From positions 70,816 through 134,815 of the forward strand of contig CAZLWK010000009.1 in assembly GCA_964563395.1 (NCBI GenBank): a DNA stretch of 64,000 bases, written 5' to 3'. A program made the position numbers and the translations under genes. Each line of letters opens with the position of its first letter. Position 1 is the first letter of the stretch. The notes below the pieces were generated by a model. The model saw only the letters and a list, made by a program, of their open reading frames with translations. It was not told the DNA's origin and made no database searches. This document shows, piece by piece, positions 50,637 to 60,095 of the stretch. This DNA is from JBEVOS01 sp964563395. GTDB taxonomy: Bacteria; Pseudomonadota; Alphaproteobacteria; Caulobacterales; Aquidulcibacteraceae.

Positions 50637-51014
50637 TCACGCCGCCCCGCCGATGACTACGTGCGGTTCGCCCCACCATGCGATGGACCGCGCGCGATCC
50701 AGAAAGAGGAGTTCATCGGCGCGGACGCGCGCGATCGCCGCTTTGCCGTCTATCGTGTTGCGGGCGCGTAGCGCGGCCTCCTGGTCATCGAACCATATCT
50801 GCGCAATTCCGTCCCATTCGGGTAGCGCGCTTGGTCGCACGCCGAGCGTCCCGAGCGTGTCGCCATCCAAGCCATGGAATTGAACATACCGGCGAACGCC
50901 AAGCGCATTGGCCAGCGATGCGATGAGAGGCGCATGCACGTCGCGCCAATGATTGAGGAAATCCGCGCGTGTAAGGTGCGGCAGCCGCATGAGCGCGTGC
51001 GACAAACAAATCAA
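50637..51014 (-). CDS. EthD-domain protein
   Basis: A 125-residue dimeric alpha-beta-barrel protein: LMRLPHLTRADFLNHWRDVHAPLI is the EthD opening (R-x-x-x-x-x-x-F-x-x-H-W-x-x-x-H-x-x-L), followed by VRRYVQFHGLD and DGIAQIWFDDQEAALRA. EthD proteins assist oxygenases or degrade intermediates. The start overlaps the Baeyer-Villiger monooxygenase stop by 4 bp (ATGA), so it is translated with that gene and probably serves it. Confidence 0.87.
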   Translation of the reverse strand: MICLSHALMRLPHLTRADFLNHWRDVHAPLIASLANALGVRRYVQFHGLDGDTLGTLGVRPSALPEWDGIAQIWFDDQEAALRARNTIDGKAAIARVRADELLFLDRARSIAWWGEPHVVIGGAA

Positions 51015-52585
51015 GGTCGAGCCTTGCCCACGACTTTCCGGGGCGAGGTCTCCCGATCTTCCAGGGCTTGGGAGACGACATCGCCGTCGTCATAGACAAA
51101 CGCCGCATCGTCCAGGTCGACATAAGGCAGCACGTCGCGCTCCCACCAATAATCCTGGCTGTGGGCCCATTCGGGTTTGTCGCCGCGTTTCGGCAGCAAA
51201 TGCATGCCGCGCATCAGGTATCCCGGGTTGAAGGCCGCATCGTCGATCCAAGGCAGCAAATCCATGCCGGAATCTTCCGGCCGCAGGGCCACTTCAACCT
51301 TGCGCGCGCCCCGACGATCCATGTGATTGAGGAGGCGGCACACAAAGTCCGCGACCATGTCGACGCGCAAGGTCCAACTGGCGGCCCGGAAATAGCCGAA
51401 TATCCAAGCCATGTTGGGCACGCCGGTGAACATCACGCCGCGATAGGTGACTGTTTCGGCGAAATTCAGCGGCGCGCCGTCGATCTCGAACGCGATGTCG
51501 CCAAGAACGGAAATGTCGAATCCCGTTGCGGTGACGATGATATCGGCGTCGAGCGATTCGCCGGAACCGAGCTGCAATCCGGTCGGGGTGAAGCGCTCAA
51601 TTGTGTCGGTCACGACGGAGACCTTGCCGCTTTTGACGCACTCGAACAGATCGCCGTCAAGGACGACGGCGATGCGCTGCTGCCAAGGCCGATAGCTGGG
51701 CGTGAAGTGACGGTCGACCACATCTTGCGGCAAATATTTGCGCACACCCTTCAGAAGTTCGGCCTTGGCGGCCTCGGGTTCCTCAATTGAACGGCGCAGG
51801 AACTTGCTTTGATCGTGAACGATCTTGCGGCGGACAATGTCGTGAATGATATTCTCGTCGATAGTGAGCTCGCGCAACGTGTCCGCCAGCCAATGTCGGT
51901 TCTGCCCAGGCGAGAAATAAGTGGGCGAGCGCTGCAGCAGGGTGACATGCTTGCAGTCCGCGGCAATCGCAGGCACGACCGTCGCCGCCGTCGCGCCAGA
52001 TCCAATGACCACGACGCGCTTGCCCTTGTAGTCGAGATGATCGGGCCATGTCTGAGGGTGAACGATTTCGCCTTGGAATTCGCTCATTCCCGGCCAGTCG
52101 GGCGTGTAGCCTTTCGCGTGCCGATAATAGCCCTGGCACATCCAAAGGAAGGTGCAGGTGAAGGTGCGCCGCGCGCCATCGGCCGCGCGCAGGACCGTCA
52201 GCGACCAGCGGCGGGCGGCGCTGTCCCAGGCGGCGCGCTCAATGCGATGGCCGTAGCGGATATGGCCGCCGAGTCCATTTTCCTCGATCGCCTCTCCCAG
52301 ATACTTGAGAATTTCCGCGCCCGATGCGATCGGCGAGCCGAGCCAAGGCTTGAAGCGAAAACCAAAAGTGAAGAGGTCGCTGTCGGAGCGGACGCCCGGA
52401 TATTTGTGCCAAAGCCAGGTGCCGCCAAAGCTCTCGAGCGCATCCAGAACCAGGAAGGATTTGTCGGGGCATTGCTGTTTGAGTTCGTAAGCCGCGCCGA
52501 TGCCCGAAATGCCGGCGCCCACGATGAGAACGTCGACATGCTCGCTTCCATCCTGGAACGTGGTGATTTTTGGGGCGGTGCTCAA
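51011..52585 (-). CDS. Baeyer-Villiger flavin monooxygenase
   Basis: A 524-residue FAD/NADPH enzyme that inserts oxygen next to a ketone to give an ester or lactone. FAD site IVGAGISGIGAAYEL (21-35), GGTWLWHKYPGVRSDSD, and the Baeyer-Villiger fingerprint FxGxxxHxxxWP, which is exact at 170-181 (FQGEIVHPQTWP). The NADPH Rossmann site is VVVIGSGATAATV (191-203), and the ATGFD motif appears as VTATGFDIS. The partner genes (SDRs, EthD, TonB receptor, esterase) support a ketone-degradation route. The substrate is unknown; cyclic ketones, terpenoids or steroids are all possible. Confidence 0.94.
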   Translation of the reverse strand: MSTAPKITTFQDGSEHVDVLIVGAGISGIGAAYELKQQCPDKSFLVLDALESFGGTWLWHKYPGVRSDSDLFTFGFRFKPWLGSPIASGAEILKYLGEAIEENGLGGHIRYGHRIERAAWDSAARRWSLTVLRAADGARRTFTCTFLWMCQGYYRHAKGYTPDWPGMSEFQGEIVHPQTWPDHLDYKGKRVVVIGSGATAATVVPAIAADCKHVTLLQRSPTYFSPGQNRHWLADTLRELTIDENIIHDIVRRKIVHDQSKFLRRSIEEPEAAKAELLKGVRKYLPQDVVDRHFTPSYRPWQQRIAVVLDGDLFECVKSGKVSVVTDTIERFTPTGLQLGSGESLDADIIVTATGFDISVLGDIAFEIDGAPLNFAETVTYRGVMFTGVPNMAWIFGYFRAASWTLRVDMVADFVCRLLNHMDRRGARKVEVALRPEDSGMDLLPWIDDAAFNPGYLMRGMHLLPKRGDKPEWAHSQDYWWERDVLPYVDLDDAAFVYDDGDVVSQALEDRETSPRKVVGKARP

Positions 52586-52717
52586 CGGCGTGGGCTCCGA
52601 TTCAAGGGCGCGTGGGACCTTTTGAAAGTGGGGAATGAGGCGGACCGCAACCAGGGCTCAAGGCGTCGACCGCTGTCGGACATTTTCGGACGCATTGGAG
52701 AATAGGCGCATGTCGCA

Positions 52718-53584
52718 TCATGGGAGGCGGCGCACCTCGCGCGGCTTGCCGGTCAAGCCATAGGTCATGCCGGCATAGGTGGGGCGGGTGCTCGCGCCCG
52801 GGAGCGGATGGACGCGCAACAAGCCGTTTGCAAGATAGCCCCCATCGACGGCGAGCGCTTCGCCGGTGATGAAGGCGGCTTCCTGGGTGCTGAGGAACAA
52901 GACGGCGTCGGCGACGTGACGCGGCTCGCCGCGATCGGGCCAGGGCTGGATGCGACTCACGACGTCGCCAGCTTCCTCGCAGCGTCCATTGTGCATGAGT
53001 TGCGTGAAGATTATGCCCGGACAGATTGCGTTGACGCGTATGCGATGCCGCGCGAGCTCGTTGGCGGCGTTCTCGGTGAAGTTCAGGACCGCCGCTTTGG
53101 CGGCTGAATAGGCCGTTGGCAACACGCCTCCGCCGATTCCGGCGATCGAGGCGGTGTTGACGATCGCGCCGCCGCCACGGGCGATCATGTGGCGGACGGC
53201 GTGCTTGACGCCGAGAAACACGCCGCGTGTCAATACGGCGAATGTTTCATCCCAGTGGCGCGCTTCGGTTTCAACGATATCGCCGATGGCGCCCCCGATG
53301 CCGGCATTGTTGAACACGATGTCGAGGCCGCCAAAGGCGTCGACGGCCTCCTGCATCAGACGCGCGATGTCGTCTTCGACGCTGACATCGACACGACTGC
53401 CTCGAACATCGCCGTCAAAGCCTTCGCGCTCAAGGTCGCGCAGGGCGCCGGAAAGGGACGCGTCATTGAGGTCCGCTATAACAACGCGCGCGCCTTCGCT
53501 CAGGAAACGGCGCGCGGTCGCCAATCCGATCCCACTCGCGCCGCCGGTGATGACGGCGACCTTATTCGCCAATCGATTGCTCAT
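52718..53584 (-). CDS. SDR-family oxidoreductase (with C-terminal extension)
   Basis: A 288-residue classical short-chain dehydrogenase: VAVITGGASGIGLATARRF, VFNNAGIGGAIG, NTASIAGIGGG and the catalytic YSAAKAA. After the usual end (EALAVDGGYLANG) there are about 40 extra residues (LLRVHPLPGASTRPTYAGMTYGLTGKPREVRRLP). Asp in VVIADLND after the cofactor loop suggests NAD(H). Likely oxidises a secondary alcohol to the ketone used by the neighbouring monooxygenase. The ATG at 53584 (MSNRLANK) is chosen; an upstream one at 53605 is possible. Confidence 0.9.
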   Translation of the reverse strand: MSNRLANKVAVITGGASGIGLATARRFLSEGARVVIADLNDASLSGALRDLEREGFDGDVRGSRVDVSVEDDIARLMQEAVDAFGGLDIVFNNAGIGGAIGDIVETEARHWDETFAVLTRGVFLGVKHAVRHMIARGGGAIVNTASIAGIGGGVLPTAYSAAKAAVLNFTENAANELARHRIRVNAICPGIIFTQLMHNGRCEEAGDVVSRIQPWPDRGEPRHVADAVLFLSTQEAAFITGEALAVDGGYLANGLLRVHPLPGASTRPTYAGMTYGLTGKPREVRRLP

Positions 53585-53727
53585 GCCCAGTGCTCTTGCT
53601 TGCATCTCCTTAGCGCCTCGCGGCGCGGTTCGGCAGGGCGCGCTGGCGCATCAATGGCCGGTCATTTTCGGTCAAGGCGAGAAACGAGGCTGACGACCGG
53701 CGCGGTCTTTTCTCCAATACGCGGCGT

Positions 53728-54555
53728 TCAGCCGGCGCCGTCGGCGATGTTCCAGCCGCCATCGACGGGCATGACAAGGCCAGTGATGAACGAGGCTTCA
53801 TCGCTCAGCAGAAAGGCGGCGGCGGCGGCCTGCTCATTGGGCGCGCCGAAGCGGTTCATAAGCGTTCTGTTCAATATCCGACGTTGCGCTGCGGCGAAGG
53901 CTTCCGCATCGAGCGCATGTCGCATCTGTTCAAAGATCGGCGTCTCCACGGGGCCGGGGCAGAGGCAATTCACGCGGATGTTCTTTCTGGCGTAATCCAT
54001 CGCCGCGTGGTGGGTGAGGCTGATTATCGCCGCCTTGGTCATGCCATAGAGGGCGTGATGGCGATTGGGGCGCAAGCCCGCCATCGAGGCCACGTTGAGG
54101 ATCGCGCCTCCGCCCTTGTCGCGCATCGGGCCGAAGGCGAGCCGCGTGGCGTGCCACACAGGGCGTAGATTCACCGCGACTACGTGGTCGAACGCCGCCG
54201 TCTCCACGGTGTCGAAGCGCTGCATGGGGCCCGCTATGCCGGCATTGTTGACCAGCATATCGACGCCGCCGAATTCCGATTGCGCGCAAGCGAAGGCGCG
54301 GTCGATCGTGGCGAGGTCGGCGACGTCGCCGACGATCGTCGCGCAGCGCCGTTCAAGCGCTTCCGTCTCCTTCGCAAGCGCAGCAAGCCCCTCGCTGGAC
54401 AGGTCGACGGCGACGATATCGGCGCCCTCGCCGGCCAGACGCAGCGCAATCGCCTTGCCGATGCCGCTCGCCGCGCCCGTGATCAGGGCCGTCTTGCCTT
54501 GAAATCGTTGCGCGCCGCCCATGAGCCTCGCCCGCCGCCGCCAAAACGCGGCCAT
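53728..54555 (-). CDS. SDR-family oxidoreductase
   Basis: A 275-residue classical SDR: TALITGAASGIGKAIALRL, IVAVDLSSE (Asp favours NAD), LVNNAGIAGPM, NVASMAGLRPN and catalytic YGMTKAAI. It ends VMPVDGGWNIADGAG. The start at 54555 is supported by a perfect AGGAGG 6 bases upstream, although it adds 11 residues (MAAFWRRRARL) before the usual SDR N-terminus. It is divergent from the AraC regulator with a 59-bp shared promoter region. Confidence 0.91.
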   Translation of the reverse strand: MAAFWRRRARLMGGAQRFQGKTALITGAASGIGKAIALRLAGEGADIVAVDLSSEGLAALAKETEALERRCATIVGDVADLATIDRAFACAQSEFGGVDMLVNNAGIAGPMQRFDTVETAAFDHVVAVNLRPVWHATRLAFGPMRDKGGGAILNVASMAGLRPNRHHALYGMTKAAIISLTHHAAMDYARKNIRVNCLCPGPVETPIFEQMRHALDAEAFAAAQRRILNRTLMNRFGAPNEQAAAAAFLLSDEASFITGLVMPVDGGWNIADGAG

Positions 54556-54575
54556 TGCAGCCTCCTACAGCAAAG

Positions 54576-54588
54576 TGTACGTTGTACG
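54576..54588. promoter_or_regulatory. Direct repeat in the SDR/AraC divergent promoter
   Basis: TGTACG-T-TGTACG, two 6-bp direct repeats on a 7-bp period, sits in the middle of the 59-bp gap between the divergent SDR and AraC genes. The overlapping GTACGTTGTAC is also a dyad. A plausible operator for the AraC or the TetR regulator of the cluster; the function is inferred from position. Confidence 0.35.
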
Positions 54589-54614
54589 CAAATAGAATGA
54601 TCGGGAGGAGAGCC

Positions 54615-55643
54615 ATGCATGTGCTGAACGAGGGCGCCGCGCGCCAGCCTGGCATGCTGGTTTCGGATATTCGGCAATATCTCGTCGCCGGCGGCGACGC
54701 CGCCGAGGACGCCGATGCGTTGATATGCGCGCACGGCGTCGCCGGCGACGGCGCCGAATGGGAGCGGCAGACCGTTCCAGTCGATGTCTGCTGGCGCATA
54801 TTCTCGGCCCACGCGGCGAAGGTCGACGACGAGGCCCACGGATTGTTCGGAGCGCGACTCAAGCTTGGCGCGACAACGCTGATCGTTTCGCGCATGGCGC
54901 TGTGCGCCACCGTCATGGACGCGCTCCTTGGTTACAAGGATGCCTCCACGCTGATGCTGCCGGGCCTCGATGTGTCAGTGACTCGGCGTGAGGGAAGCGT
55001 GTCGCTGAAATGGCGCAGTCCCGGCGACACCATCGCGCATGCGATCGCGCTTGAAGGCCAGGCGATTGTCTATCATGCCATATTGAGTTGGCTTGTGGGC
55101 GAGCGGCTCACCATCGAGCGCGTGCGCGCGCCGGCGCGGCGCCGACACTGCGCGTCGACTTTATTGTCCGCGCTGGAGGCGCCGATCTCCTATACCGGAG
55201 AGGACCTTGAAATCGTATTCGCCGCCGCGACGGTCGAAGCGCCAATCGTCCAGCGCGACATCCAGGGCTGGCAGGAGGGCGCCTACCGAATCCTGTGTTC
55301 AGCCGCGGCGCAATGCGACGGCGCTCGTCTTGAAGGCGCGTTCACCCGCAAGGTGCGCGCCGCGGTCTTGCGCGATGTCGATCAATGTTCCTTGGCGCAA
55401 GAATGGGGCGTCTCCACCAAGACGATCGCCAGAAAATTGGGGCGGGAGGGCGGCTCGTTTCGCCGCGTGCGCGACGAGGTGCGCATGCAAAAATCAGCGC
55501 CGCTCCTTCATGCCGGGCTTTCCATCGAGCTGATCAGCGACATGCTGGGCTATGAGGACCCGCGCAGCTTTCGTCGGGCATTCCGGCGGTGGTATGGATT
55601 GAGCCCTTCGGCGTTCCGCGAGCAAACCGTGAGGGCCCGCTAG
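54615..55643 (+). CDS. AraC-family transcriptional regulator with Arabinose_bd-type N-domain
   Basis: A 342-residue regulator. The N-terminal sensor domain (about 10-215) is of the Arabinose_bd/OruR type (VDVCWRIFSAHAAKVDDEAHGLFGARLKLGA). The C-terminal AraC HTH has CSLAQEWGVSTKTIARKLGREGGSFRRVRDEVRMQ and SIELISDMLGYEDPRSFRRAFRRWYGLSPSAFR. The start at 54615 has GGGAGGAG 5 to 12 bases upstream. It is divergent from the SDR/monooxygenase genes and likely activates them in the presence of substrate. Confidence 0.9.
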   Translation: MHVLNEGAARQPGMLVSDIRQYLVAGGDAAEDADALICAHGVAGDGAEWERQTVPVDVCWRIFSAHAAKVDDEAHGLFGARLKLGATTLIVSRMALCATVMDALLGYKDASTLMLPGLDVSVTRREGSVSLKWRSPGDTIAHAIALEGQAIVYHAILSWLVGERLTIERVRAPARRRHCASTLLSALEAPISYTGEDLEIVFAAATVEAPIVQRDIQGWQEGAYRILCSAAAQCDGARLEGAFTRKVRAAVLRDVDQCSLAQEWGVSTKTIARKLGREGGSFRRVRDEVRMQKSAPLLHAGLSIELISDMLGYEDPRSFRRAFRRWYGLSPSAFREQTVRAR

Positions 55644-55755
55644 TCCGAAATTGTCCGCTCGGTCTCAGTCCGTGAGGCCCTGGTTTCCGCGCGCCGATGC
55701 GACAAACTCCCCGGAAGATGAGACCGCGCAGGCGCGGCGAACAGGGAGCGGGCGA

Positions 55756-58080
55756 ATGGCCAAGGGCTGGACCGGGCAGATGACGAAATGCGGTGCGCGC
55801 AAGCGCGGTCTGATCGGCCTCGCGACCGGCGCCTCGATCGCCGCGCTCTTGGCCGCGCCTGCGGCCGCGCAGAGCGCAGACCAGGGTGCTGAACAGGGCG
55901 GCGTGGAAGAACTCGTCGTCACCGCGCAGAAGCGCGAAGAAACGGCCAATTCGGTGCCGATGTCGATCACAGCGGTGACGGCGGAGCAATTGGAGAATCT
56001 CGGCATCGACGAGCCGCGGGACTTGGCGCGCATTTCGCCCGGCTTTCATTATGCGGATTCCTATGTGGGCTCCCCCATCTTCACGCTGCGCGGCGTGGGC
56101 TTCAGCGATATCAGTCTTGGCGGACGTTCGACGGTCAGCATCTATATCGATCAGGCTCCGATTCCGTTCGCGATCGAGACGCGCGGCGCCAGCCTCGATC
56201 TTCAGCGGGTGGAGATTCTGAAGGGGCCGCAGGGCACCTTATTCGGCCAGAACGCGACCGGCGGGGCGATCAATTACATTCCCGCCGGGCCCACGAGCGA
56301 GTTCGAAGCAGGATTGAGCGCAAGCTTTGGCAGTTTCGCCGCGATCGATCTTGAGGGGTATGTCAGCGGTCCGCTCGCGCCCAATCTAGGCGCGCGCCTC
56401 GCGCTGCAGCACGAGCGCATGGACGATTGGCAGCAATCCTACACGAGCGGCGCCGAGAATGGCGAAGTCGATTTCACCAATGCGCGGCTGATCCTCGATT
56501 GGCGCCCAAGCTCAAATTTCAATCTTGGCCTCAATGTCAATGGCTGGTCGGACCGTTCCGATGTCCAAGCCGGTCAGCTCATCGAGATCACGCCGGCCAT
56601 CGCGCCCTTGGTCGGCTTCGTGCCCGGGCTTGGGACCTATCCCCTGGCGCCGGCTGATGCGCGCGCCGCCGATTTCAATCCCGAGGATGATTACAGCCGC
56701 GACAATCGGTTCTTTCAGGTCAATCTGAGGGGCGATTACCGGTTCGCAAACGGTTTCACGCTGACCTCGATCACATCCTTTAGCGAGTTCTCGCAAGATC
56801 AGTTGCAGGACATCGATGGAACCTCGCTCGACAATCTCAACCAGCAGACCGATGGGGACATATCCTCCTTCTTCGAGGAAGTGCGTCTGTCGCGTGACTT
56901 CGAGCGCGGCCACTTCGTGGTGGGATTGAATTACGCCACCGATGAAGTGACGGAAGTCGGCGTTCTCGATCAATCCGACAGCACGCTGTCGCTCGTGTTC
57001 ACGCCGCAGCTTACGACGTTTCGCGATGAAAGCGCTCAGGATGTCACGACCCGCGCCGTATTCGCGAGCGGTGACTACAATTTGACCGACACGCTGAGGC
57101 TCTCGGCGGGGGTGCGCTATACCGAGCTGGAGAACGAATTCAATGGCTGCACGTCAGACACGGGAGACGGCGTCGCCGCAGCCGCCTTCGGGGCGCTCCT
57201 CGGCGCCGTGATCGCGCCGGGCGGCTGCATCACGGCCGATGCGACGTTCACGCCTGGGCGTGTCTTCGACGTGCTGGAAGAGGACAATGTCTCATGGCGC
57301 GTCGGTCTGGATTGGACGCCGATCGAGCGCATGATGCTGTATGCGAATGCGGGGCGCGGATACAAGGCCGGCTCATTTCCCACGCTCGCCGCGACGGTGG
57401 CGAGCCAGCTCTCGCCGGCGACGCAGGAATCCATCACCTCGTATGAGGCCGGTTTCAAGCTGACCTTGCTTGATCGCACCCTGCAGCTCAATGGCGCGGT
57501 CTTTCATTCCGATTACGAGGACAAGCAAATCCTCGGCAAGGTCATCGATCCCTTGCTTGGGCCGCTCCTGCGTCTCGTGAATGTCCCCAGCTCGCAGATC
57601 GACGGCGCCGAGCTAGAGATGATTTGGGCGCCGATGGAGGGCCTGAGGATTTCCGCGGGCGCAGCCTATATCGATTCCGAAATTCTCGATGATTTCACCA
57701 ATTTCGATCCCGGCGGCGCACTGCGCAATTTCGACGGCGAATCCTTTCCCAACACGCCTGAATGGCACTTTGTGGGCGATATCTCCTACACCCGGCCGGT
57801 GTCGGATTCGTTCAATCTCATACTCGGCGCCAATGTGGCCTATGAGGGAGAGACCAACGCGCAGCTGGGCGAGCTTGAGCGGCTCGCCGTCGATGCCTAC
57901 ACCCTGGTCGATCTGCGCGCTGGCCTCGAAGCCCAAGACGGCGCGTGGCGGCTGATGGTCTGGGGCCGCAATGTCGGCGACGAATATTATTGGACCACGG
58001 GCAACGCCAATCTCGACACCACCGTACGCTTCGCCGGCATGCCCGCGACCTACGGTATTTCGCTCACTTTCCGGCATTGA
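55756..58080 (+). CDS. TonB-dependent outer-membrane receptor
   Basis: A 774-residue receptor. Signal peptide up to about residue 40 (GLIGLATGASIAALLAAPAAAQS), TonB-box-like VEELVVTAQKREE, plug domain (IFTLRGVGFSDIS, VEILKGPQGTLFGQNATGGAINY) and 22-strand barrel ending in ATYGISLTFRH. Such receptors in Caulobacterales import hydrophobic compounds, sugars or siderophores. Here the flanking monooxygenase, SDRs and esterase point to a hydrophobic carbon source. The start at 55756 is preferred (GGGAGCGGG upstream); an ATG at 55780 also yields a signal peptide. Confidence 0.93.
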   Translation: MAKGWTGQMTKCGARKRGLIGLATGASIAALLAAPAAAQSADQGAEQGGVEELVVTAQKREETANSVPMSITAVTAEQLENLGIDEPRDLARISPGFHYADSYVGSPIFTLRGVGFSDISLGGRSTVSIYIDQAPIPFAIETRGASLDLQRVEILKGPQGTLFGQNATGGAINYIPAGPTSEFEAGLSASFGSFAAIDLEGYVSGPLAPNLGARLALQHERMDDWQQSYTSGAENGEVDFTNARLILDWRPSSNFNLGLNVNGWSDRSDVQAGQLIEITPAIAPLVGFVPGLGTYPLAPADARAADFNPEDDYSRDNRFFQVNLRGDYRFANGFTLTSITSFSEFSQDQLQDIDGTSLDNLNQQTDGDISSFFEEVRLSRDFERGHFVVGLNYATDEVTEVGVLDQSDSTLSLVFTPQLTTFRDESAQDVTTRAVFASGDYNLTDTLRLSAGVRYTELENEFNGCTSDTGDGVAAAAFGALLGAVIAPGGCITADATFTPGRVFDVLEEDNVSWRVGLDWTPIERMMLYANAGRGYKAGSFPTLAATVASQLSPATQESITSYEAGFKLTLLDRTLQLNGAVFHSDYEDKQILGKVIDPLLGPLLRLVNVPSSQIDGAELEMIWAPMEGLRISAGAAYIDSEILDDFTNFDPGGALRNFDGESFPNTPEWHFVGDISYTRPVSDSFNLILGANVAYEGETNAQLGELERLAVDAYTLVDLRAGLEAQDGAWRLMVWGRNVGDEYYWTTGNANLDTTVRFAGMPATYGISLTFRH

Positions 58081-58130
58081 GGGCGCCCATGGCTCCCCGC
58101 GTGGCGCATTCGGCCTTAGGGAAGGCGAAC

Positions 58131-59267
58131 ATGGCTGAAATCATGATCGAGGGCGCGTGCGCGCCGGAATTTGGGAGACTGGCCGACGCCTTCGCCGCCA
58201 ATTTCCGCGATCACGGCGAAATAGGCGCATCGCTCTGCGTCTATCGGCGCGGTGAGAAAATCGTCGATCTATGGGGCGGCTACGCCGACGCTGCGCGAAC
58301 GAGGCCGTGGCGAGGCGATACCCTTGTCAATGTGTGGTCGACGACCAAGGGAATCATGGCCTTGTGCGTGGCCAGGTTGAATGACCAGGGCCTTCTCTCC
58401 AACGGGGCGCCCGTCGCTTCGTATTGGCCGGAATTCGCGGCGGCCGGAAAAGGCGCGATCACGGTCGGCGAATTGTTCTCCCACCAGGCGGGCCTATGCG
58501 GTCCGACACGGCAATTAAGCGAAGCGGAATTGCTTGATAGCGATTTTCTCGCCGATCTTCTGGCCGCGCAGGCGCCGCTTTGGCGCCCAGGGTCTCGAAG
58601 CGGCTATCATGCGCTCACCATCGGACCGCTTGCGGATGCATTGTTCAAGCGCGTGGTGGGAAAGAGCGTCGGCGCTTATTTTCGCGATGAGATCGCGGGG
58701 CCCCTCGGGATCGATTTCCATATCGGTCTGCCGGCGGCGCTCGATGGCCGTGTGGCCGAAATTTCTCATGACGGGCGCCCGCTTTCCGGGATCGAAGACT
58801 TTAATGAGTTTCAACGCGCCGCGCAGATTTTGACTCCAGTTCGGCCTGGGCTCGCCAATTTGGCGGCTTGGCGCAGGCAGGGCACGCCGTCCGCGGCGGG
58901 GCAGGGCAATGCGCGCAGCGCTGCGCAAATCTATGGCGCGCTCGCGCACGATCGCCGCATCGACGGCATGGAGTTGCTGAGCAAGTCAGCGCTCGATCAG
59001 GCGATTTCAGAGCAGATCGACGGTGAAGATCTCGTGTTACGCATGCCGATCAGCTGGGGCGTGGGCTTCGCGCTCAACAAGCTGATGGGCGTGTACGGGC
59101 CCAATCCACGCGCGTTCGGACATCACGGCTGGGGCGGTTCGTTCGCGTTCGCCGATCCCGACGCCGGCTTGGGCGTGGCTTACGCCATGAATTTCATGCG
59201 TGAGCCGCAAGGCGCCCTGGACCCCAGATTCGCGGCTCTCGTCGGCGCGCTCTACGCCTCCTTGTAA
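58131..59267 (+). CDS. Serine hydrolase, beta-lactamase/esterase (EstB-like) family
   Basis: A 378-residue class C beta-lactamase-fold hydrolase. SxxK motif is STTKG (Ser70, Lys73), the YxN-position Tyr is Tyr159 in SGYHALTIG, and the third motif is FGHHGWGGSFAFADP. The Y-H-A form and absence of a signal peptide favour an intracellular esterase over a beta-lactamase. It could hydrolyse the ester or lactone made by the Baeyer-Villiger enzyme. A start 42 bp earlier (58089) is possible. The 3' end overlaps the convergent TetR gene by 16 bp. Confidence 0.88.
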   Translation: MAEIMIEGACAPEFGRLADAFAANFRDHGEIGASLCVYRRGEKIVDLWGGYADAARTRPWRGDTLVNVWSTTKGIMALCVARLNDQGLLSNGAPVASYWPEFAAAGKGAITVGELFSHQAGLCGPTRQLSEAELLDSDFLADLLAAQAPLWRPGSRSGYHALTIGPLADALFKRVVGKSVGAYFRDEIAGPLGIDFHIGLPAALDGRVAEISHDGRPLSGIEDFNEFQRAAQILTPVRPGLANLAAWRRQGTPSAAGQGNARSAAQIYGALAHDRRIDGMELLSKSALDQAISEQIDGEDLVLRMPISWGVGFALNKLMGVYGPNPRAFGHHGWGGSFAFADPDAGLGVAYAMNFMREPQGALDPRFAALVGALYASL

Positions 59268-59962
59268 GCTTTGAAACGAGCGTCCACGCCGTCCAGCAGA
59301 CTCTCAAGGCCAAACAGAAATTGCTGGTCGTCGAGCGGGCGCGCCAGCACCTTCGCCGCTTGAGGAATTGCACGCGTATCGATGCCCTCCACGCCGTGCA
59401 GCAGCGCTGAAAGCTTGCGGGCCCGCTCCCCGAGCGCCAATCGCCGTTTCGGCGTGCGGGCCTGCCGCTTCAAGGCCTGCGCCTCCAACAAGGCGTGACC
59501 TGTCGTGTAGCAGGAGAGCGCCCAATAGGTCTGCGCGAGCAGCTGACGCGGCACGCCGGACGTTTCCAGATGAAAGATGATCTCGGTATTCACCCGGAGG
59601 GAGACCGAGGAGCGCCGAAACTCCCGACCGATCAGGTCGGCGAGTTCGGGGTGGGCGAGCATCGCGCCGCGAACCGCAAGGCTCATTGTCTTGGCTTGCG
59701 CGCGCCAGCTTCCTTCGACTGAGCTTGGCATGAAACCGGCGACGATATTGTCGACCACCGCATTCAAGAGGTCGTCCTTGTCCTTGAAATGGCGATAGAC
59801 GCTCATCGTGGAGGCGCCGAGCACTTCGCCCAGGTCGCGCATATTGAGAGCGTCAAGGCCGCGCGTGTCGATCAGCTTAAGCGCCGCGGCCATGATGCGC
59901 TCGCGCGTGAGCTCCACCCGCGTGCGCCGGCTTGAGGATTTAACGAGGCCTTGCTGGGACAT
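59252..59962 (-). CDS. TetR-family transcriptional regulator
   Basis: A 236-residue repressor-type regulator. HTH: RERIMAAALKLIDTRGLDALNMRDLGEVLGASTMSVYRHFKDKDDLLNAVVD, the canonical TetR form. The C-terminal domain looks like the tetracycline-repressor class (FLFGLESLLDGVDARFKA). It closes the degradation cluster and is convergent with the esterase. Probably represses the receptor or esterase genes, but no matching operator was found at its own start. Confidence 0.91.
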   Translation of the reverse strand: MSQQGLVKSSSRRTRVELTRERIMAAALKLIDTRGLDALNMRDLGEVLGASTMSVYRHFKDKDDLLNAVVDNIVAGFMPSSVEGSWRAQAKTMSLAVRGAMLAHPELADLIGREFRRSSVSLRVNTEIIFHLETSGVPRQLLAQTYWALSCYTTGHALLEAQALKRQARTPKRRLALGERARKLSALLHGVEGIDTRAIPQAAKVLARPLDDQQFLFGLESLLDGVDARFKAYKEA

Positions 59963-60095
59963 GGCTCCAGGCTGCCGCGCGCCTCGCGCCGAGGCAAGGG
60001 CAGGAGTTCAGATGAACGGTGAACGCCATGAATTTGGTCGCGAAAGGCGCGCTTGCGTGGCGGCGCGGAACCGCAAGGCGGCGATGGCGGGGGAT

